Positions 18,701 to 29,032 of a stretch of 64,000 nt of DNA are shown here, in pieces (positions within the stretch are counted from its first letter, which is position 1; the number at the start of each line of letters is the position of its first letter). The notes under the pieces were generated by a model that saw only the letters and a program-made list of their open reading frames with translations, had not been told where the DNA came from and searched no databases. The translations under genes were made by a program, and so were the position numbers. The stretch lies in the NCBI GenBank assembly GCA_016712665.1, contig JADJQP010000001.1, forward strand, positions 62,001-126,000, given 5' to 3'. Source of the DNA: Bacteroidota bacterium (GTDB lineage Bacteria > Bacteroidota > Bacteroidia > Chitinophagales > Chitinophagaceae).

Positions 18701-21700
18701 GGTATTGATTGTAATGGTTGGTGCGTTCGGTGCTGTTAACTGAACCGTAGTGGTTGCACTGCAGCTGTTGGCATCGGTAACGGTAATCGTATAAACGATA
18801 CCTGCACATAAATTGCTCGCATTTCCTAAAGCATCTATTGCTGCACCACCACTAATGGTATAGGTATAACCCGGTGTACCACCAGCTGTAATCGTTGTGG
18901 CCGTTCCATCACATCCAGGTACACAAGTAACAGGTGTTGTTGTATTAATACTAATTGTAGGAGAGTTTGGTGCAATTAACTGAACCGTAGTTGTGGCACT
19001 GCAGCTATTCGCATCCGTTACTGTAATGGTATAAACCGTGCCTCCGCACAAATTACTTGCATTTCCCAAGGCATCTATTGCAGCACCGCCACTAATCGCA
19101 TAGGTATAGGTAGGTGTACCACCTGCTGTGTTGGTTGTTGCTGTTCCATCACATCCAGGTACACAAGTAACAGGGGTTGTAGTATTGATAGTAATCGTTG
19201 GTGCATTCGGTGCGGTTAATTGTACCGTTGTGGTGGCACTACAACTATTCGCATCCGTTACCGTAATGGTGTAAGTTGTACCTGCACATAAATTGCTAGC
19301 TGTGCCTACCCCATTGATCGCAGCACCGCCACTAATCGCATAGGTATAACCTGCTGTTCCACCGGCTGTTGTCGTAGTAGCTGTACCATCACAACCCGGT
19401 GTACAGGTAGGGGTAGTAGTAACATTGATATCTACCGTTAACAAAGCAGGGCCGCTAACTACAAAGTTGGTTGTTCCCACACAAGAGCTTGCATCTGTTA
19501 CGGTTACCGTATAACTGCCTACACATAAACCACTAATCGCTCCGGTGTTGACATCTATTATACCAGGTGCGGTTATTGAATAGGTATAACCCGGAGTTCC
19601 GCCTATTGCAGCTGCCTGAGCAACTCCATTGCAATCTCCAAAGCAACTTACTGAGGTAATATTAGATACCGTTACAGTTGGTGAGTTCGGAGTAGATAAA
19701 CTGATATTGGTAGTACCGGTACAGCCATTAGCGTCCGTTCCCGTAATAACATAGTTGATTCCTGCACATAAATTGGTAAACGTTCCAACAGGTACCTGAG
19801 GTCCTGCTGCAGGGGATATGGTAAATACAATTGGTCCATTACCACCCGCTCCACTTACTGTAGCCGTACCATCACAACCCGGTGTACAACTTGGGTTCGT
19901 AGTATTGGTAATCGTTACCGTTGGTGAGCTAGGTGCTGCCAACTGAACCGTGGTAGTACCGGTACAACCACTTGCATCCGTTACCGTAATCGTATAAATA
20001 GTTCCCGCACATAGATTCGTCGCGGCTCCCACAACATCTATGGTAGCACCCCCACTGATAGCATAGGTATAAGTAGGAGCTCCACCCACCGTGTTCGTAG
20101 TGGCCGTGCCATCACAACCCGGTACACAGGTAGGACCCGTGGTAGTATTAGTGGTTATTGTTGGGGCATTCGGTGCTATTAGCTGAACAGTAGTAGTTGC
20201 ACTACAACTATTCGCATCCGTTACCGTAATCGTATAAATGGTACCTGCACATAAGTTACTCGCATTCCCTAAAGCATCTATCACTGCACCACTATTAATC
20301 ACATATGAATAGGCAGGTGTACCACCTACAGTGTTCGTAGTGGCCGTTCCATCACAACCTGGTACGCAGGTTGGTGCGGTAGTGGTATTAATAGTAATCG
20401 TTGGTGCGTTTGGTGCTGTTAATTGTACCGTTGTAGTACCTGAACAAGCATTGGCATCTGTAACAGTAATCGTATACACAATACCTGCACATAAGTTGCT
20501 CGCATTTCCTAGAGCATCTATTAACGCACCTCCACTAATTGGATACGTATAACCTGGTGTACCACCTGCTGTAATGGTAGTGGCCGTTCCGTCGCAACCC
20601 GGTACACAAGTAACCGGCGTGGTGGTATTGATTGTAATGGTTGGTGAGTTCGGTGCAATTAACTGAACTGTAGTGGTTGCACTACAGCTGTTGGCATCTG
20701 TTACGGTAATCGTATAAACGATACCTGCACATAAGTTGCTCGCATTTCCTAAAGCATCTATTGCTGCACCACCACTAATGGCATAGGTATAACCCGGTGT
20801 ACCACCTGCGGTAATCGTTGTGGCCGTTCCATCACATCCAGGTACACAAGTAACAGGTGTTGTTGTATTAATACTAATTGTAGGAGAGTTTGGTGCAATT
20901 AACTGAACCGTAGTTGTGGCACTGCAGCTATTCGCATCCGTTACTGTAATGGTATAAACAGTGCCTCCGCACAAATTACTTGCATTACCCAAGGCATCTA
21001 TTGCAGCACCGCCACTAATCGCATATGTATACGTTGGTGTACCACCTGCTGTGTTGGTTGTCGCCGTTCCGTCACATCCAGGTACACAAGTAACCGGTGT
21101 GGTGGTATTAATAGTTATCGTTGGTGCATTCGGTGCGGTTAATTGTACCGTTGTGGTCGCACTACAACTATTCGCATCCGTTACCGTAATGGTGTAAGTT
21201 GTACCTGCACATAAATTGCTTGCTGTGCCTACCCCATTGATCGCAGCACCGCCACTAATCGCATACGTATAACCTGCTGTTCCACCGGCTGTTGTCGTAG
21301 TAGCTGTACCATCACAACCCGGTGTACAGGTAGGAGTAGTTGTAACATTGATATCTACCGTTAACAAAGCAGGGCCGCTAACTACAAAGTTGGTTGTTCC
21401 CACACAAGAGCTTGCATCTGTTACGGTTACCGTATAACTGCCTACACATAAACCACTAATTGCTCCGGTGTTGACATCTATAATACCAGGTGCGGTTATT
21501 GAATAGGTATAACCCGGAGTTCCGCCTATTGCGGTGGCCTGAGCTGTGGCATTGCAATCTCCAAAGCAACTTACCGAGGTAATATTAGATACCGTTACAG
21601 TTGGTGAGTTCGGAGTAGATAAACTGATATTGGTTGTACCGGTACAGCCATTGGCGTCCGTTCCCGTAATTATATAGTTGGTTCCTGCACATAGGCCCGT

Positions 21701-24700
21701 GAAGGTTCCTACTGGTACCTGAGGTCCTGCTGCAGGGGATATGGTAAATACAATTGGTCCATTACCACCCGCTCCACTTACTGTAGCCGTACCATCACAA
21801 CCCGGTGTACAACTTGGGTTCGTGGTATTGGTAATCGTTACAGTTGGTGAACTAGGTGCTGCTAACTGAACGGTGGTAGTTCCAGTACAACCACTTGCAT
21901 CCGTTACCGTAATCGTATAAACTGTGCCGGCACATAGATTCCCTGCTGTTCCGACAATATCTATGGTAGCACCGCCACTAATTGCATAGGTATAAGAAGG
22001 AGCTCCACCCACAGTGTTTGTGGTGGCGGTTCCATCACAACCAGGTACACAAGTTGGACCAGTGGTAGTATTAATGGTTATAGTAGGTGCATTCGGTGCT
22101 ATTAGCTGAACAGTAGTAGTTGCACTACAACTATTCGCATCCGTTACCGTAATCGTATAAATGGTACCTGCACATAAGTTACTCGCATTCCCTAAAGCAT
22201 CTATCACTGCACCACCACTAATCGCATATGAATAGGCAGGTGTACCACCCACAGTGTTCGTAGTGGCCGTTCCATCACAACCTGGTACGCAGGTTGGTGC
22301 GGTAGTGGTATTAATAGTAATCGCTGGTGAGCTTGGAGCTACTAATTGCACGGTAGTGGTTCCGGTGCAAGCATTGGCATCTGTAACTGTTATGGTATAC
22401 ACGATACCCGCACATAAGTTGCTCGCATTTCCTAAAGCATCTATTACCGCACCGCCACTAATTGCATACGTATAACCTGGTGTACCACCTGCGGTAATCG
22501 TAGTAGCCGTTCCATCACAACCAGGTACACAAGTAACCGGTGTGGTGGTATTGATCGTAATGGTTGGTGCGTTCGGTGCTGTTAACTGAACCGTAGTGGT
22601 TGCACTGCAGCTGTTGGCATCGGTAACGGTAATTGTATAAACGATACCTGCACATAAATTACTTGCATTTCCTAAAGCATCAATCGCTGCACCGCCACTG
22701 ATGGCATACAAGTAACCCGGTGTTCCGCCTGCTGTAATCGTAGTTGCCGTTCCATCACATCCAGGTACACAAGTTGGTGCAGTTGTAGTATTGATCGTTA
22801 TCGTAGGTGCGTTCGGTGCAATTAATTGAACCGTTGTAGTTGCACTACAGTTATTCGCATCTGTTACGGTGATGGTGTATGTAATACCTGCACATAAATT
22901 GCTTGCTGTGCCCACCGCATTGATCACTGCTCCACCACTAATTGCATAGGAATAAGCTGGTGTTCCACCTATTGTATTGGTAGTCGCTGTACCGTCACAT
23001 CCAGGTACACATGTTGGAGTAGTAGTATTGTTAATTGTAATAGTTGGTGAGGTTGGTGCTACTAACGAAACTGTAGTAGTACCTGTACAGCCGTTTGCAT
23101 CCGTTACTGTAATGGTATAGGTTATAGCAGCACATAAGTTACTTGCAGTACCAACTGCATCAATTGCTCCTCCTCCAGTAATTGAATAGGTATAGCCCGG
23201 TGTTCCTCCTGCTGAAATGGTAGTGGCTGTGCCATCACATCCAGGCACACAAGTAACAGCTGTAGTAGTATTGATGGTAATCGTTGGCGAACTAGGCGCT
23301 ATTAATTGCACAGTAGTTGTTGCAATGCAATTATTAGCATCGGTTACAGTGATAGTATAGGTAGTTCCTGCGCATAAATTGCTTGCAGTACCCGCCCCAT
23401 TGATTGTGGCACCGCCACTAATCGCATAAGAATAAGCTGCAGTTCCTCCGGCTGTTGTGGTAGTAGCTGTACCGTCACAACCCGGTACACAACTCGGGCC
23501 AGTTGTAACATTGATGTCAACTGTTAACACAATTGGTTCCGTTATTAGTAAGGTGCTGGTACCAGTACAGTTATTTGCGTCGGTCACGGTCACTGTGTAG
23601 GATCCGGCACAAAGACCACTAATGGCTCCAGTATTGACATTAATAATTCCAGGTGCTGTTATACTATAGGTATAAGCAGGATTACCGCCTATTGCATTCG
23701 TTAAAGCTGTTCCATCACATGCAGCGTTACAGCTAGCATTCACAATATTTGTTATGGTTACTGTGATGCCAGCAGGTTGGGTAACATTAAATACGGTAGT
23801 TGCCGTGCAAAGATTGGCATCAGTAACAGTGACCAAATAGGCTCCCGCACACAATGCAGTGATGGCACCGGTATTCACATCAATCACACCAGGTGCTGTA
23901 ATTGCATAGGTATAGTTAGGTGACCCACCTGCAGCAGCTGCTTGAGCCGTTCCGGTACAGTCTCCAAAACATGGTAGCACGGTGATATTTGTAACAGAAA
24001 CTGTAAGTAATGTTGGTTGTCCTACCACGAAAACGGTCGTTGCTGTGCAAGAATTGGCATCTGTTGCTGTTACAGTATATGAACCGGCACATAATCCGCT
24101 AATTGCGCCCGTATTTACATCTATAATACCTGGAGCTGTAATCGCGTAGGTTACCGGATTTACCCCTCCAACAGTTGCACCCTGTCCGGTTCCATCACAG
24201 TTTCCATTACATGTAGGATCCACTACATTTGATACGGTCACGGTCAATAAAGGAGGTTCTGTAACAGTAAAGGATGTGGTAGCCGTACATAAATTGGCAT
24301 CCGTAACCGTTACGGTGTACGTGCCTGCACAAAGGGCTGTGTTGGCTCCGGTGCCGGGATTCGTGATACCCGGAGCAGTAATTGCATAGGTATATGGCAG
24401 TGTACCACCCAAAGCAGTTGATTGGGATGTACCGTCGCAAGAACCATTACAGGTTACATTCACAATATTAAAAATAGCAACTGCTAAAACAGGAGGTTGA
24501 CTTATGGTAAAGCTAGTGGTTGCTGTGCAAGAATTACCATCTGTGGCAGTTACTGTATACGTTCCTGCGCAAAGCGCTGATATGACTCCGGTATTTGGAT
24601 TGATAATTCCAGGAGCTGTAATACTATAAGTAATCGGGTTCGTTCCGCCTAACGCATTTGCCTGAGCACTGCCATCACAAACTCCATTGCAGGTTACATC

Positions 24701-27700
24701 CAAAATGTTTGAAATACTAACTGTTAGGGCTGGCGGTTGGGTTACTGTAAACGTTGTTGTTGCTATACAAAGATTTGCGTCAGTGGCTGTTACCGTGTAG
24801 GTACCTGCACACAAGGCTGTAATGCTTCCAAGGTTCGCATTAATTAGACCTGGGGCAGTAATACTATAAACAATCGGATTTGTTCCGCCTATTGCGGTTG
24901 CTTGTGCAGTACCATCACAATTTCCGTTACAATTAATATTGACAATATTAGATACGCTTACAGTTAAAAGTGGAGCCTGTGTAATGGTGAATGAAGTAGT
25001 TGCTGTACAAAAATTTGCATCCGTAACGGTTACAGTGTAGGTGCCGGCACACAACGCTGAAATGGCGCCGGTGTTTACATTGATGACACCGGGTGCAGTA
25101 ATACCAAAAGTGTAGGCGGGTGCACCTCCTACTGCATTAGCTTGGGCACTTCCATTACATAGGCCGTTACATGTGACATTGGTGATATTGGATATGGTTA
25201 CAGTTGGCGCATTGGGAGCGTTCAGTAAAATGGTAGTTGTTGCAGTGCATAGTTCAGCATCCGTAACGGTAATAGTATAGGTAATACCTGCACACAAATT
25301 GCTGGCGTTTCCTAATGCGTTGATTGCGGCACCACCACTAATGGTATATGTATAAATTGGTGTTCCACCTGCAGTAGTAGTTGTAGCGGTTCCATTACAT
25401 CCCGGTACACAATTTGGTGCGGTACTTCCACTAGTATTAATAGTTAGTAAATTAGGTTGTGTAACGGTAAAACTTGTTGTACCTACACAACTATTTGCGT
25501 CAGTAACCGTCACTGTATAACTACCAGCACATAAACCGGTAATAGCGCCGCTCACAGCATTAATGATACCAGGTGCTGTAATACTATAACCATATGCTGG
25601 TGTTCCGCCGGTTGCAGACGCCTGTGCGGTGCCATCGCATGCAGCAAAGCAAGATACATTGGTAATATTTGCTACAGATGGCACGGGGCCATTCGGTGTT
25701 GATAAACTCACATTTGTGGTTCCAGTACATCCATTGGCATCTGTGGCAGTAATAACGTAGTTCGTTCCAGCACACAAACCTGTAAAGGTTCCAACAGGTA
25801 CTTGCGGCCCTGCAGCCGGAAAAATAGAATAGGTAATAACTCCAATTCCACCTGCGCTGACTACGGTTGCCGTTCCATCGCATCCCGGTGCGCAACTTGG
25901 ATTGGTGGTATTGGTAATAGTTGCAACAACTGCTGGTGGTTGGGTAACACTGAAAGAGGCAGTGGTACTACATGAATTTGCGTCCGTAACGGTTACGGTA
26001 TAGGTCCCTGCACAAAGTCCTGTTATATTTCCTGTTACATTAATAACTCCCGGGGCATTTATAGAATAGGTATAGCCTGGAGTTCCTCCGGCAGCAGATG
26101 CCTGGGCAGTACCATTACATAGTGGACTACATGTAACATTGACGATATTTGAAATCGCTAAAGAAAGTGCCGGAGGAGCTGTGACTGTAAAGGAAGTAGT
26201 TGCAGTACATCCTGCTGCATCTGTTGAGGTTACCGTGTAGGTACCGGCGCAGAGTGCAGAGATGGATCCGGTTACGTTAATTACTCCCGGGGCTGTGATA
26301 GAATAAAGGTAACCCGGTGTTCCTCCTAATGAAACCGCTTGGGCTGTGCCGTTACAAAGACCATTGCAGGTAACATTGGTGATATTAGATACACTTACAC
26401 TTAGCGCGGGGGCTTGTGTCACTGTGAAACTTGTGGTACCTGTGCAACCCACTGCATCGGTAGCTGTAACGGTATAATTACCTGCGCAAAGACCGCTAAT
26501 ATTTCCGGTTACATTAATAATACCCGGTGCGGTGATGGTATATAGATAGCCTGGGGTTCCTCCAAGAGCAGCAGCTTGTGCTGTTCCGTTGCAGAGTGGA
26601 GCGCAGCTAACATTTGTAATGTTTGAAATGGAAACCGTGAGTGGTGCCGGTTGTGTAATCGTAAAAGAGGTGGTGGCAGTACATGATGTAGCATCTGTAA
26701 TAGTTACGGTATAGGTTCCTGCACAAAGTGCGGAGATTGCTCCGGTATTTACGTTGATGACACCTGGCGCTGTAATCGCAAAAGTATAAGCTGGCTGCCC
26801 TCCTGAGCCCGTGGCTAGTGCCGTACCATTACACAATGGGTTACACGTGACGTTGGTAATATTACTAATGGCAACACTTAGTGAGTTAATTGCAGCAATA
26901 TTCATCACTGAGGTGGCGGTACAGTTATTAGCGTCAAGTACGGTAACGGTATAAATTCCCGCTGCAACATTGAAAAATTGGTTTCCAAATTGGTATGGCC
27001 CGCCATTGAGGGCGTATTGATAGGCAGGTAAGCCACCGGTTACATTTACAGTTATGGTTGTTAAACCGTTACAAGGTAATGCTGGTGCTGTAGCATTCAC
27101 ATTCATAGGTGGCGGTTGGTTAATATTTAGAACGGTTGATTTGGTGCAACCAGCAGCATCTTGTACTGTCACAGTATAAATACCTGCCACGGCACCCACT
27201 AGTTGGTTTGAAGGACCGAAAGGACCTCCATTAAAACTATATTGAAATCCGGGAACCCCGCCGTTTGCTATTGCAAAAATAGTGGTTGTACCACCGTTAC
27301 AAGCAATGGGCGGCGATGCAGCGGCTGCCAAATTAATATTAGGTGATAAGGTTATAGTAATGGTGTCACTAGCTGTACAACCTTGAGCGTTTGTAACGGT
27401 AACCCAGTAAGTACCTGGCGCTGCAATGGTTCTGGTTTGAGACAGAAGGCCATTGTCCCAAAGATAGGAAGCAAAGCCCGGACCAGCATTTAACACTACG
27501 ACCCCACCTGTACAAAGTGCACCTGATTGGGTAATGTTCACCACAGGCGGAGGCGCAATTGCAGTATAGTTATAGGTGGCTGTACCTGTACATCCATTTG
27601 TAGAGGTAACGGTAACTGTATAAATACCACTAGCAACCGGAATAATTTTTTGTGTTGTGGCTCCGGTGTTCCATAAATAGGTGTATGTCGGCTGAATTAC

Positions 27701-28840
27701 AGAGCCAGCAGTATAATGCAGGATATTTTGTCTTAAATTAACCGCATGGGCATTTACAAGACCGCCGACATTATTATGCCAGTTAGAGGTGGTCATACCC
27801 CCAAATAAAACCAAGCCAGCACCCCAGGTTTTTTCAGCAAGTACAGCAAAATTACTATTTGCCGAACTGTGTATCAGGGTCGTTCCTCCGTTCACCACAT
27901 TCGCATGAGCGAAATAATTTGCGGTGTAAACGCCACTTGGATTATTAAGGGGAAGAAAAGGACCTACATTTATGGGGTGTCCAAGATTTGAAATATTTAC
28001 ACCCGGTACATTGTTCGCAACTGGTGGTATGAGGTTGATATAGTTTAACTGAGTTCCTCCAAAGCCCCAGTTCTGAACACCTCCCTGATTAGGTGCTGAG
28101 TTTAGAAATAGACGTCCTCCCGCAAACACCCAGTTTTGAATCAGAGCGATATTGGCGGTGATAAAAGTATTGAGAGCAATAGCATTACCGTCGCTACCCT
28201 CCAAAAAAACAAATTGCGTCCCTGGAACAAAAATGGTGGCAGCGTTGGCACTAAAATTTGATTGAATCCAGTTTCCTGCTCCAAAAACGGCATTCATTTC
28301 ATTTACGTTACTGGGAGAACCCCATGGTGGATTATTTGTGATATAATATTTATTACCATTGGGTACACCCACATTAGCTCCTTGTACCACCGCAGTTAGG
28401 GTATCCACACAGTTGCCATTTGTTAAGGCTATACTTACTATCGGAGAGGGGTTGATGGTGATATTGGCACCGTTATCCGATCCAATCACGAATGGAGAAT
28501 TACTTATTATTCGGATACGGTAACCGGTACCGTACGGAGTGTTACAAGGTATCACACAGGGAATAGTACCTGATAGCGCATTACTATTGATATTGCCAAT
28601 ATTTGTGGCGCCAGCAAAGTTACCCACGGCATTTGATAGCTGTACTAAGAAAATATTTCCAGCATTAAATACACCGGTAGCTGTATAGCTCACACTGACA
28701 GGATCACATGAACAAAAGCTTAGAGGTACAGGCAAAGTGGTAATCGTTTGGGCCTGCAAATGATTGATTTTGGACGTAGATAAAAGGCCAAAAAGCAAAA
28801 TCACTAATACTTTAGCAACACTTACGGTAAAATTTCTCAT
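15797..28840 (-). CDS. Giant SprB-repeat surface protein with T9SS type B sorting domain
   Basis: A 4347-residue exported protein. Residues 1-31 are a signal peptide (ending LQAQ). About 31-130 is a small beta domain; about 155-378 resembles a ThuA/glutamine-amidotransferase-like domain (PPWG...FGGMTTSNWH); about 380-665 holds four Ig/SprB-like units; about 650-4250 holds some 45 SprB-type units near 80 residues (240 bp), each with GG-P-Y-Y, Y-ITVTDAN-C-ATT and mostly four Cys. Residues 4254-4347 (FIPNAFSPNGDNNNDEF ... YDRWGQKLW ... KGDVTLIR) are the gliding-motility-associated type B C-terminal domain, a T9SS signal. SprB-like proteins are adhesins moved along the surface of gliding cells. 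That role is inferred. No break was found over 13 kb. The long open frames on the opposite strand are by-products of the repeats. Confidence 0.95.
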   Translation of the reverse strand: MRNFTVSVAKVLVILLFGLLSTSKINHLQAQTITTLPVPLSFCSCDPVSVSYTATGVFNAGNIFLVQLSNAVGNFAGATNIGNINSNALSGTIPCVIPCNTPYGTGYRIRIISNSPFVIGSDNGANITINPSPIVSIALTNGNCVDTLTAVVQGANVGVPNGNKYYITNNPPWGSPSNVNEMNAVFGAGNWIQSNFSANAATIFVPGTQFVFLEGSDGNAIALNTFITANIALIQNWVFAGGRLFLNSAPNQGGVQNWGFGGTQLNYINLIPPVANNVPGVNISNLGHPINVGPFLPLNNPSGVYTANYFAHANVVNGGTTLIHSSANSNFAVLAEKTWGAGLVLFGGMTTSNWHNNVGGLVNAHAVNLRQNILHYTAGSVIQPTYTYLWNTGATTQKIIPVASGIYTVTVTSTNGCTGTATYNYTAIAPPPVVNITQSGALCTGGVVVLNAGPGFASYLWDNGLLSQTRTIAAPGTYWVTVTNAQGCTASDTITITLSPNINLAAAASPPIACNGGTTTIFAIANGGVPGFQYSFNGGPFGPSNQLVGAVAGIYTVTVQDAAGCTKSTVLNINQPPPMNVNATAPALPCNGLTTITVNVTGGLPAYQYALNGGPYQFGNQFFNVAAGIYTVTVLDANNCTATSVMNIAAINSLSVAISNITNVTCNPLCNGTALATGSGGQPAYTFAITAPGVINVNTGAISALCAGTYTVTITDATSCTATTSFTITQPAPLTVSISNITNVSCAPLCNGTAQAAALGGTPGYLYTITAPGIINVTGNISGLCAGNYTVTATDAVGCTGTTSFTVTQAPALSVSVSNITNVTCNGLCNGTAQAVSLGGTPGYLYSITAPGVINVTGSISALCAGTYTVTSTDAAGCTATTSFTVTAPPALSLAISNIVNVTCSPLCNGTAQASAAGGTPGYTYSINAPGVINVTGNITGLCAGTYTVTVTDANSCSTTASFSVTQPPAVVATITNTTNPSCAPGCDGTATVVSAGGIGVITYSIFPAAGPQVPVGTFTGLCAGTNYVITATDANGCTGTTNVSLSTPNGPVPSVANITNVSCFAACDGTAQASATGGTPAYGYSITAPGIINAVSGAITGLCAGSYTVTVTDANSCVGTTSFTVTQPNLLTINTSGSTAPNCVPGCNGTATTTTAGGTPIYTYTISGGAAINALGNASNLCAGITYTITVTDAELCTATTTILLNAPNAPTVTISNITNVTCNGLCNGSAQANAVGGAPAYTFGITAPGVINVNTGAISALCAGTYTVTVTDANFCTATTSFTITQAPLLTVSVSNIVNINCNGNCDGTAQATAIGGTNPIVYSITAPGLINANLGSITALCAGTYTVTATDANLCIATTTFTVTQPPALTVSISNILDVTCNGVCDGSAQANALGGTNPITYSITAPGIINPNTGVISALCAGTYTVTATDGNSCTATTSFTISQPPVLAVAIFNIVNVTCNGSCDGTSQSTALGGTLPYTYAITAPGITNPGTGANTALCAGTYTVTVTDANLCTATTSFTVTEPPLLTVTVSNVVDPTCNGNCDGTGQGATVGGVNPVTYAITAPGIIDVNTGAISGLCAGSYTVTATDANSCTATTVFVVGQPTLLTVSVTNITVLPCFGDCTGTAQAAAAGGSPNYTYAITAPGVIDVNTGAITALCAGAYLVTVTDANLCTATTVFNVTQPAGITVTITNIVNASCNAACDGTALTNAIGGNPAYTYSITAPGIINVNTGAISGLCAGSYTVTVTDANNCTGTSTLLITEPIVLTVDINVTTGPSCVPGCDGTATTTTAGGTAAYSYAISGGATINGAGTASNLCAGTTYTITVTDANNCIATTTVQLIAPSSPTITINTTTAVTCVPGCDGTATTISAGGTPGYTYSITGGGAIDAVGTASNLCAAITYTITVTDANGCTGTTTVSLVAPTSPTITINNTTTPTCVPGCDGTATTNTIGGTPAYSYAISGGAVINAVGTASNLCAGITYTITVTDANNCSATTTVQLIAPNAPTITINTTTAPTCVPGCDGTATTITAGGTPGYLYAISGGAAIDALGNASNLCAGIVYTITVTDANSCSATTTVQLTAPNAPTITINTTTPVTCVPGCDGTATTITAGGTPGYTYAISGGAVIDALGNASNLCAGIVYTITVTDANACTGTTTVQLVAPSSPAITINTTTAPTCVPGCDGTATTNTVGGTPAYSYAISGGAVIDALGNASNLCAGTIYTITVTDANSCSATTTVQLIAPNAPTITINTTTGPTCVPGCDGTATTNTVGGAPSYTYAISGGATIDIVGTAGNLCAGTVYTITVTDASGCTGTTTVQLAAPSSPTVTITNTTNPSCTPGCDGTATVSGAGGNGPIVFTISPAAGPQVPVGTFTGLCAGTNYIITGTDANGCTGTTNISLSTPNSPTVTVSNITSVSCFGDCNATAQATAIGGTPGYTYSITAPGIIDVNTGAISGLCVGSYTVTVTDASSCVGTTNFVVSGPALLTVDINVTTTPTCTPGCDGTATTTTAGGTAGYTYAISGGAAINGVGTASNLCAGTTYTITVTDANSCSATTTVQLTAPNAPTITINTTTPVTCVPGCDGTATTNTAGGTPTYTYAISGGAAIDALGNASNLCGGTVYTITVTDANSCSATTTVQLIAPNSPTISINTTTPVTCVPGCDGTATTITAGGTPGYTYAISGGAAIDALGNASNLCAGIVYTITVTDANSCSATTTVQLIAPNSPTITINTTTPVTCVPGCDGTATTITAGGTPGYTYPISGGALIDALGNASNLCAGIVYTITVTDANACSGTTTVQLTAPNAPTITINTTTAPTCVPGCDGTATTNTVGGTPAYSYVINSGAVIDALGNASNLCAGTIYTITVTDANSCSATTTVQLIAPNAPTITTNTTTGPTCVPGCDGTATTNTVGGAPTYTYAISGGATIDVVGAATNLCAGTIYTITVTDASGCTGTTTVQLAAPSSPTVTITNTTNPSCTPGCDGTATVSGAGGNGPIVFTISPAAGPQVPVGTFTNLCAGINYVITGTDANGCTGTTNISLSTPNSPTVTVSNITSVSCFGDCNGVAQAAAIGGTPGYTYSITAPGIIDVNTGAISGLCVGSYTVTVTDASSCVGTTNFVVSGPALLTVDINVTTTPTCTPGCDGTATTTTAGGTAGYTYAISGGAAINGVGTASNLCAGTTYTITVTDANSCSATTTVQLTAPNAPTITINTTTPVTCVPGCDGTATTNTAGGTPTYTYAISGGAAIDALGNASNLCGGTVYTITVTDANSCSATTTVQLIAPNSPTISINTTTPVTCVPGCDGTATTITAGGTPGYTYTISGGAAIDALGNASNLCAGIVYTITVTDANSCSATTTVQLTAPNAPTITINTTTPVTCVPGCDGTATTNTAGGTPGYTYAISGGAVIDALGNASNLCAGIVYTITVTDANACSGTTTVQLTAPNAPTITINTTTAVTCVPGCDGTATTTTVGGTPGYTYAITGGATINAAGNASNLCGATVYTITVTDANGCSATTTVQLIAPNAPIITVNATTGTTCVPGCDGTATTAVVGVNPPYAYAITGGALINAAGAASNLCSGTIYTITATDASGCTATTTVQLAAPNAPTVTVTAFTNVTVFGGADGTITVAAAGGTPGYVFSINPAVGAQAPAGNFINLTAPAIPGPTCYTITVTDASGCTATTVQCITQPPIANLVVTGVPTSETCFGKCDGIITTSTTGGAAPYSYVLLPGNIPSATGIYSNLCVGTYTITSTDVNNATGSTVVTVGGPTQIQWTNATPTDVTCFGAANGSMSVNATGGMGGFMYSITPLAQANALGIFTPLTPQCYTITATDGNGCTLTATLCIAEPPQITFAAVVAQDNSCNGGLAGTITVAATGGNPLPNYSYVLTPGGQNNQTGQFTGLGAGTYTVTVTDGNGCTATTGGIVINEPAAIVYNTVNVHEVYCYGDATGSIAVVASGGTGAITFSITPNATQLPLGFFKDLLAGSYVITATDANGCTLTTQATIVQNPALQITSLTVVEPICAYDTTGVLDIKATGGTAPITFSLNNGTPKLSGLFTGLPVGVYQITLLDDLGCRKDTNLVLSGPTAVGATMVIDDPKCIDSKDGRVTVVGTGGRGGYKYYITPGLHINKTGQFYDLAAGTYTLRVVDTVGCEYMVEFTINPPANPLGNTMTKQDLGCTGKGNEGTATANTFGGQPPYVYQWSTSPVQNSPMASNLYFGWYNVLIADANGCEYRDSVYIEEGPCCDVSFIPNAFSPNGDNNNDEFKVFSTAGIILIQLEVYDRWGQKLWSTSDWKRGWDGKIDGEDAEVSTYQYIFRYTCTRDGKTYIRKGDVTLIR
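16082..26890 (-). repeat. Array of about 45 SprB-type 240-bp coding repeats
   Basis: The units were counted from the translated sequence by the recurring C--GC(D/N)GTA and TDAN-C motifs. Units in the middle of the gene are nearly identical; units at both ends are more diverged. A longer period is also present: the 8-unit block at about 19,928-21,850 repeats at about 18,004-19,927 with an offset of 1923 bp. Such repeats can be collapsed or misassembled. Confidence 0.9.
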
Positions 28841-29032
28841 AGGACAGTTTAATTTGTGCCTAAAGGTAAAAAGAAAAACAGTATAAATTATTTTTTTGCA
28901 CGAATTTCTGTCACAAATTTGTAAAATATTTATCTCGCTAACGAATCATCTGTGATTGCGTAGATTCAGTAGCTGCGGCCATTACTATTTTGTTGACGAA
29001 TTCAAAAAATCAACGTTCGAATCAATAATTTT

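Noticed and set aside
17753..26694. Long open frames on both other strands inside the giant gene
   Set aside because: They follow the repeat period and mirror its codons; they lack start signals and family motifs.
16082..26890. Regular 240-bp repeats taken as a CRISPR array
   Set aside because: The repeats are translated without break in one frame, are far longer than CRISPR units, and have no unique spacers.
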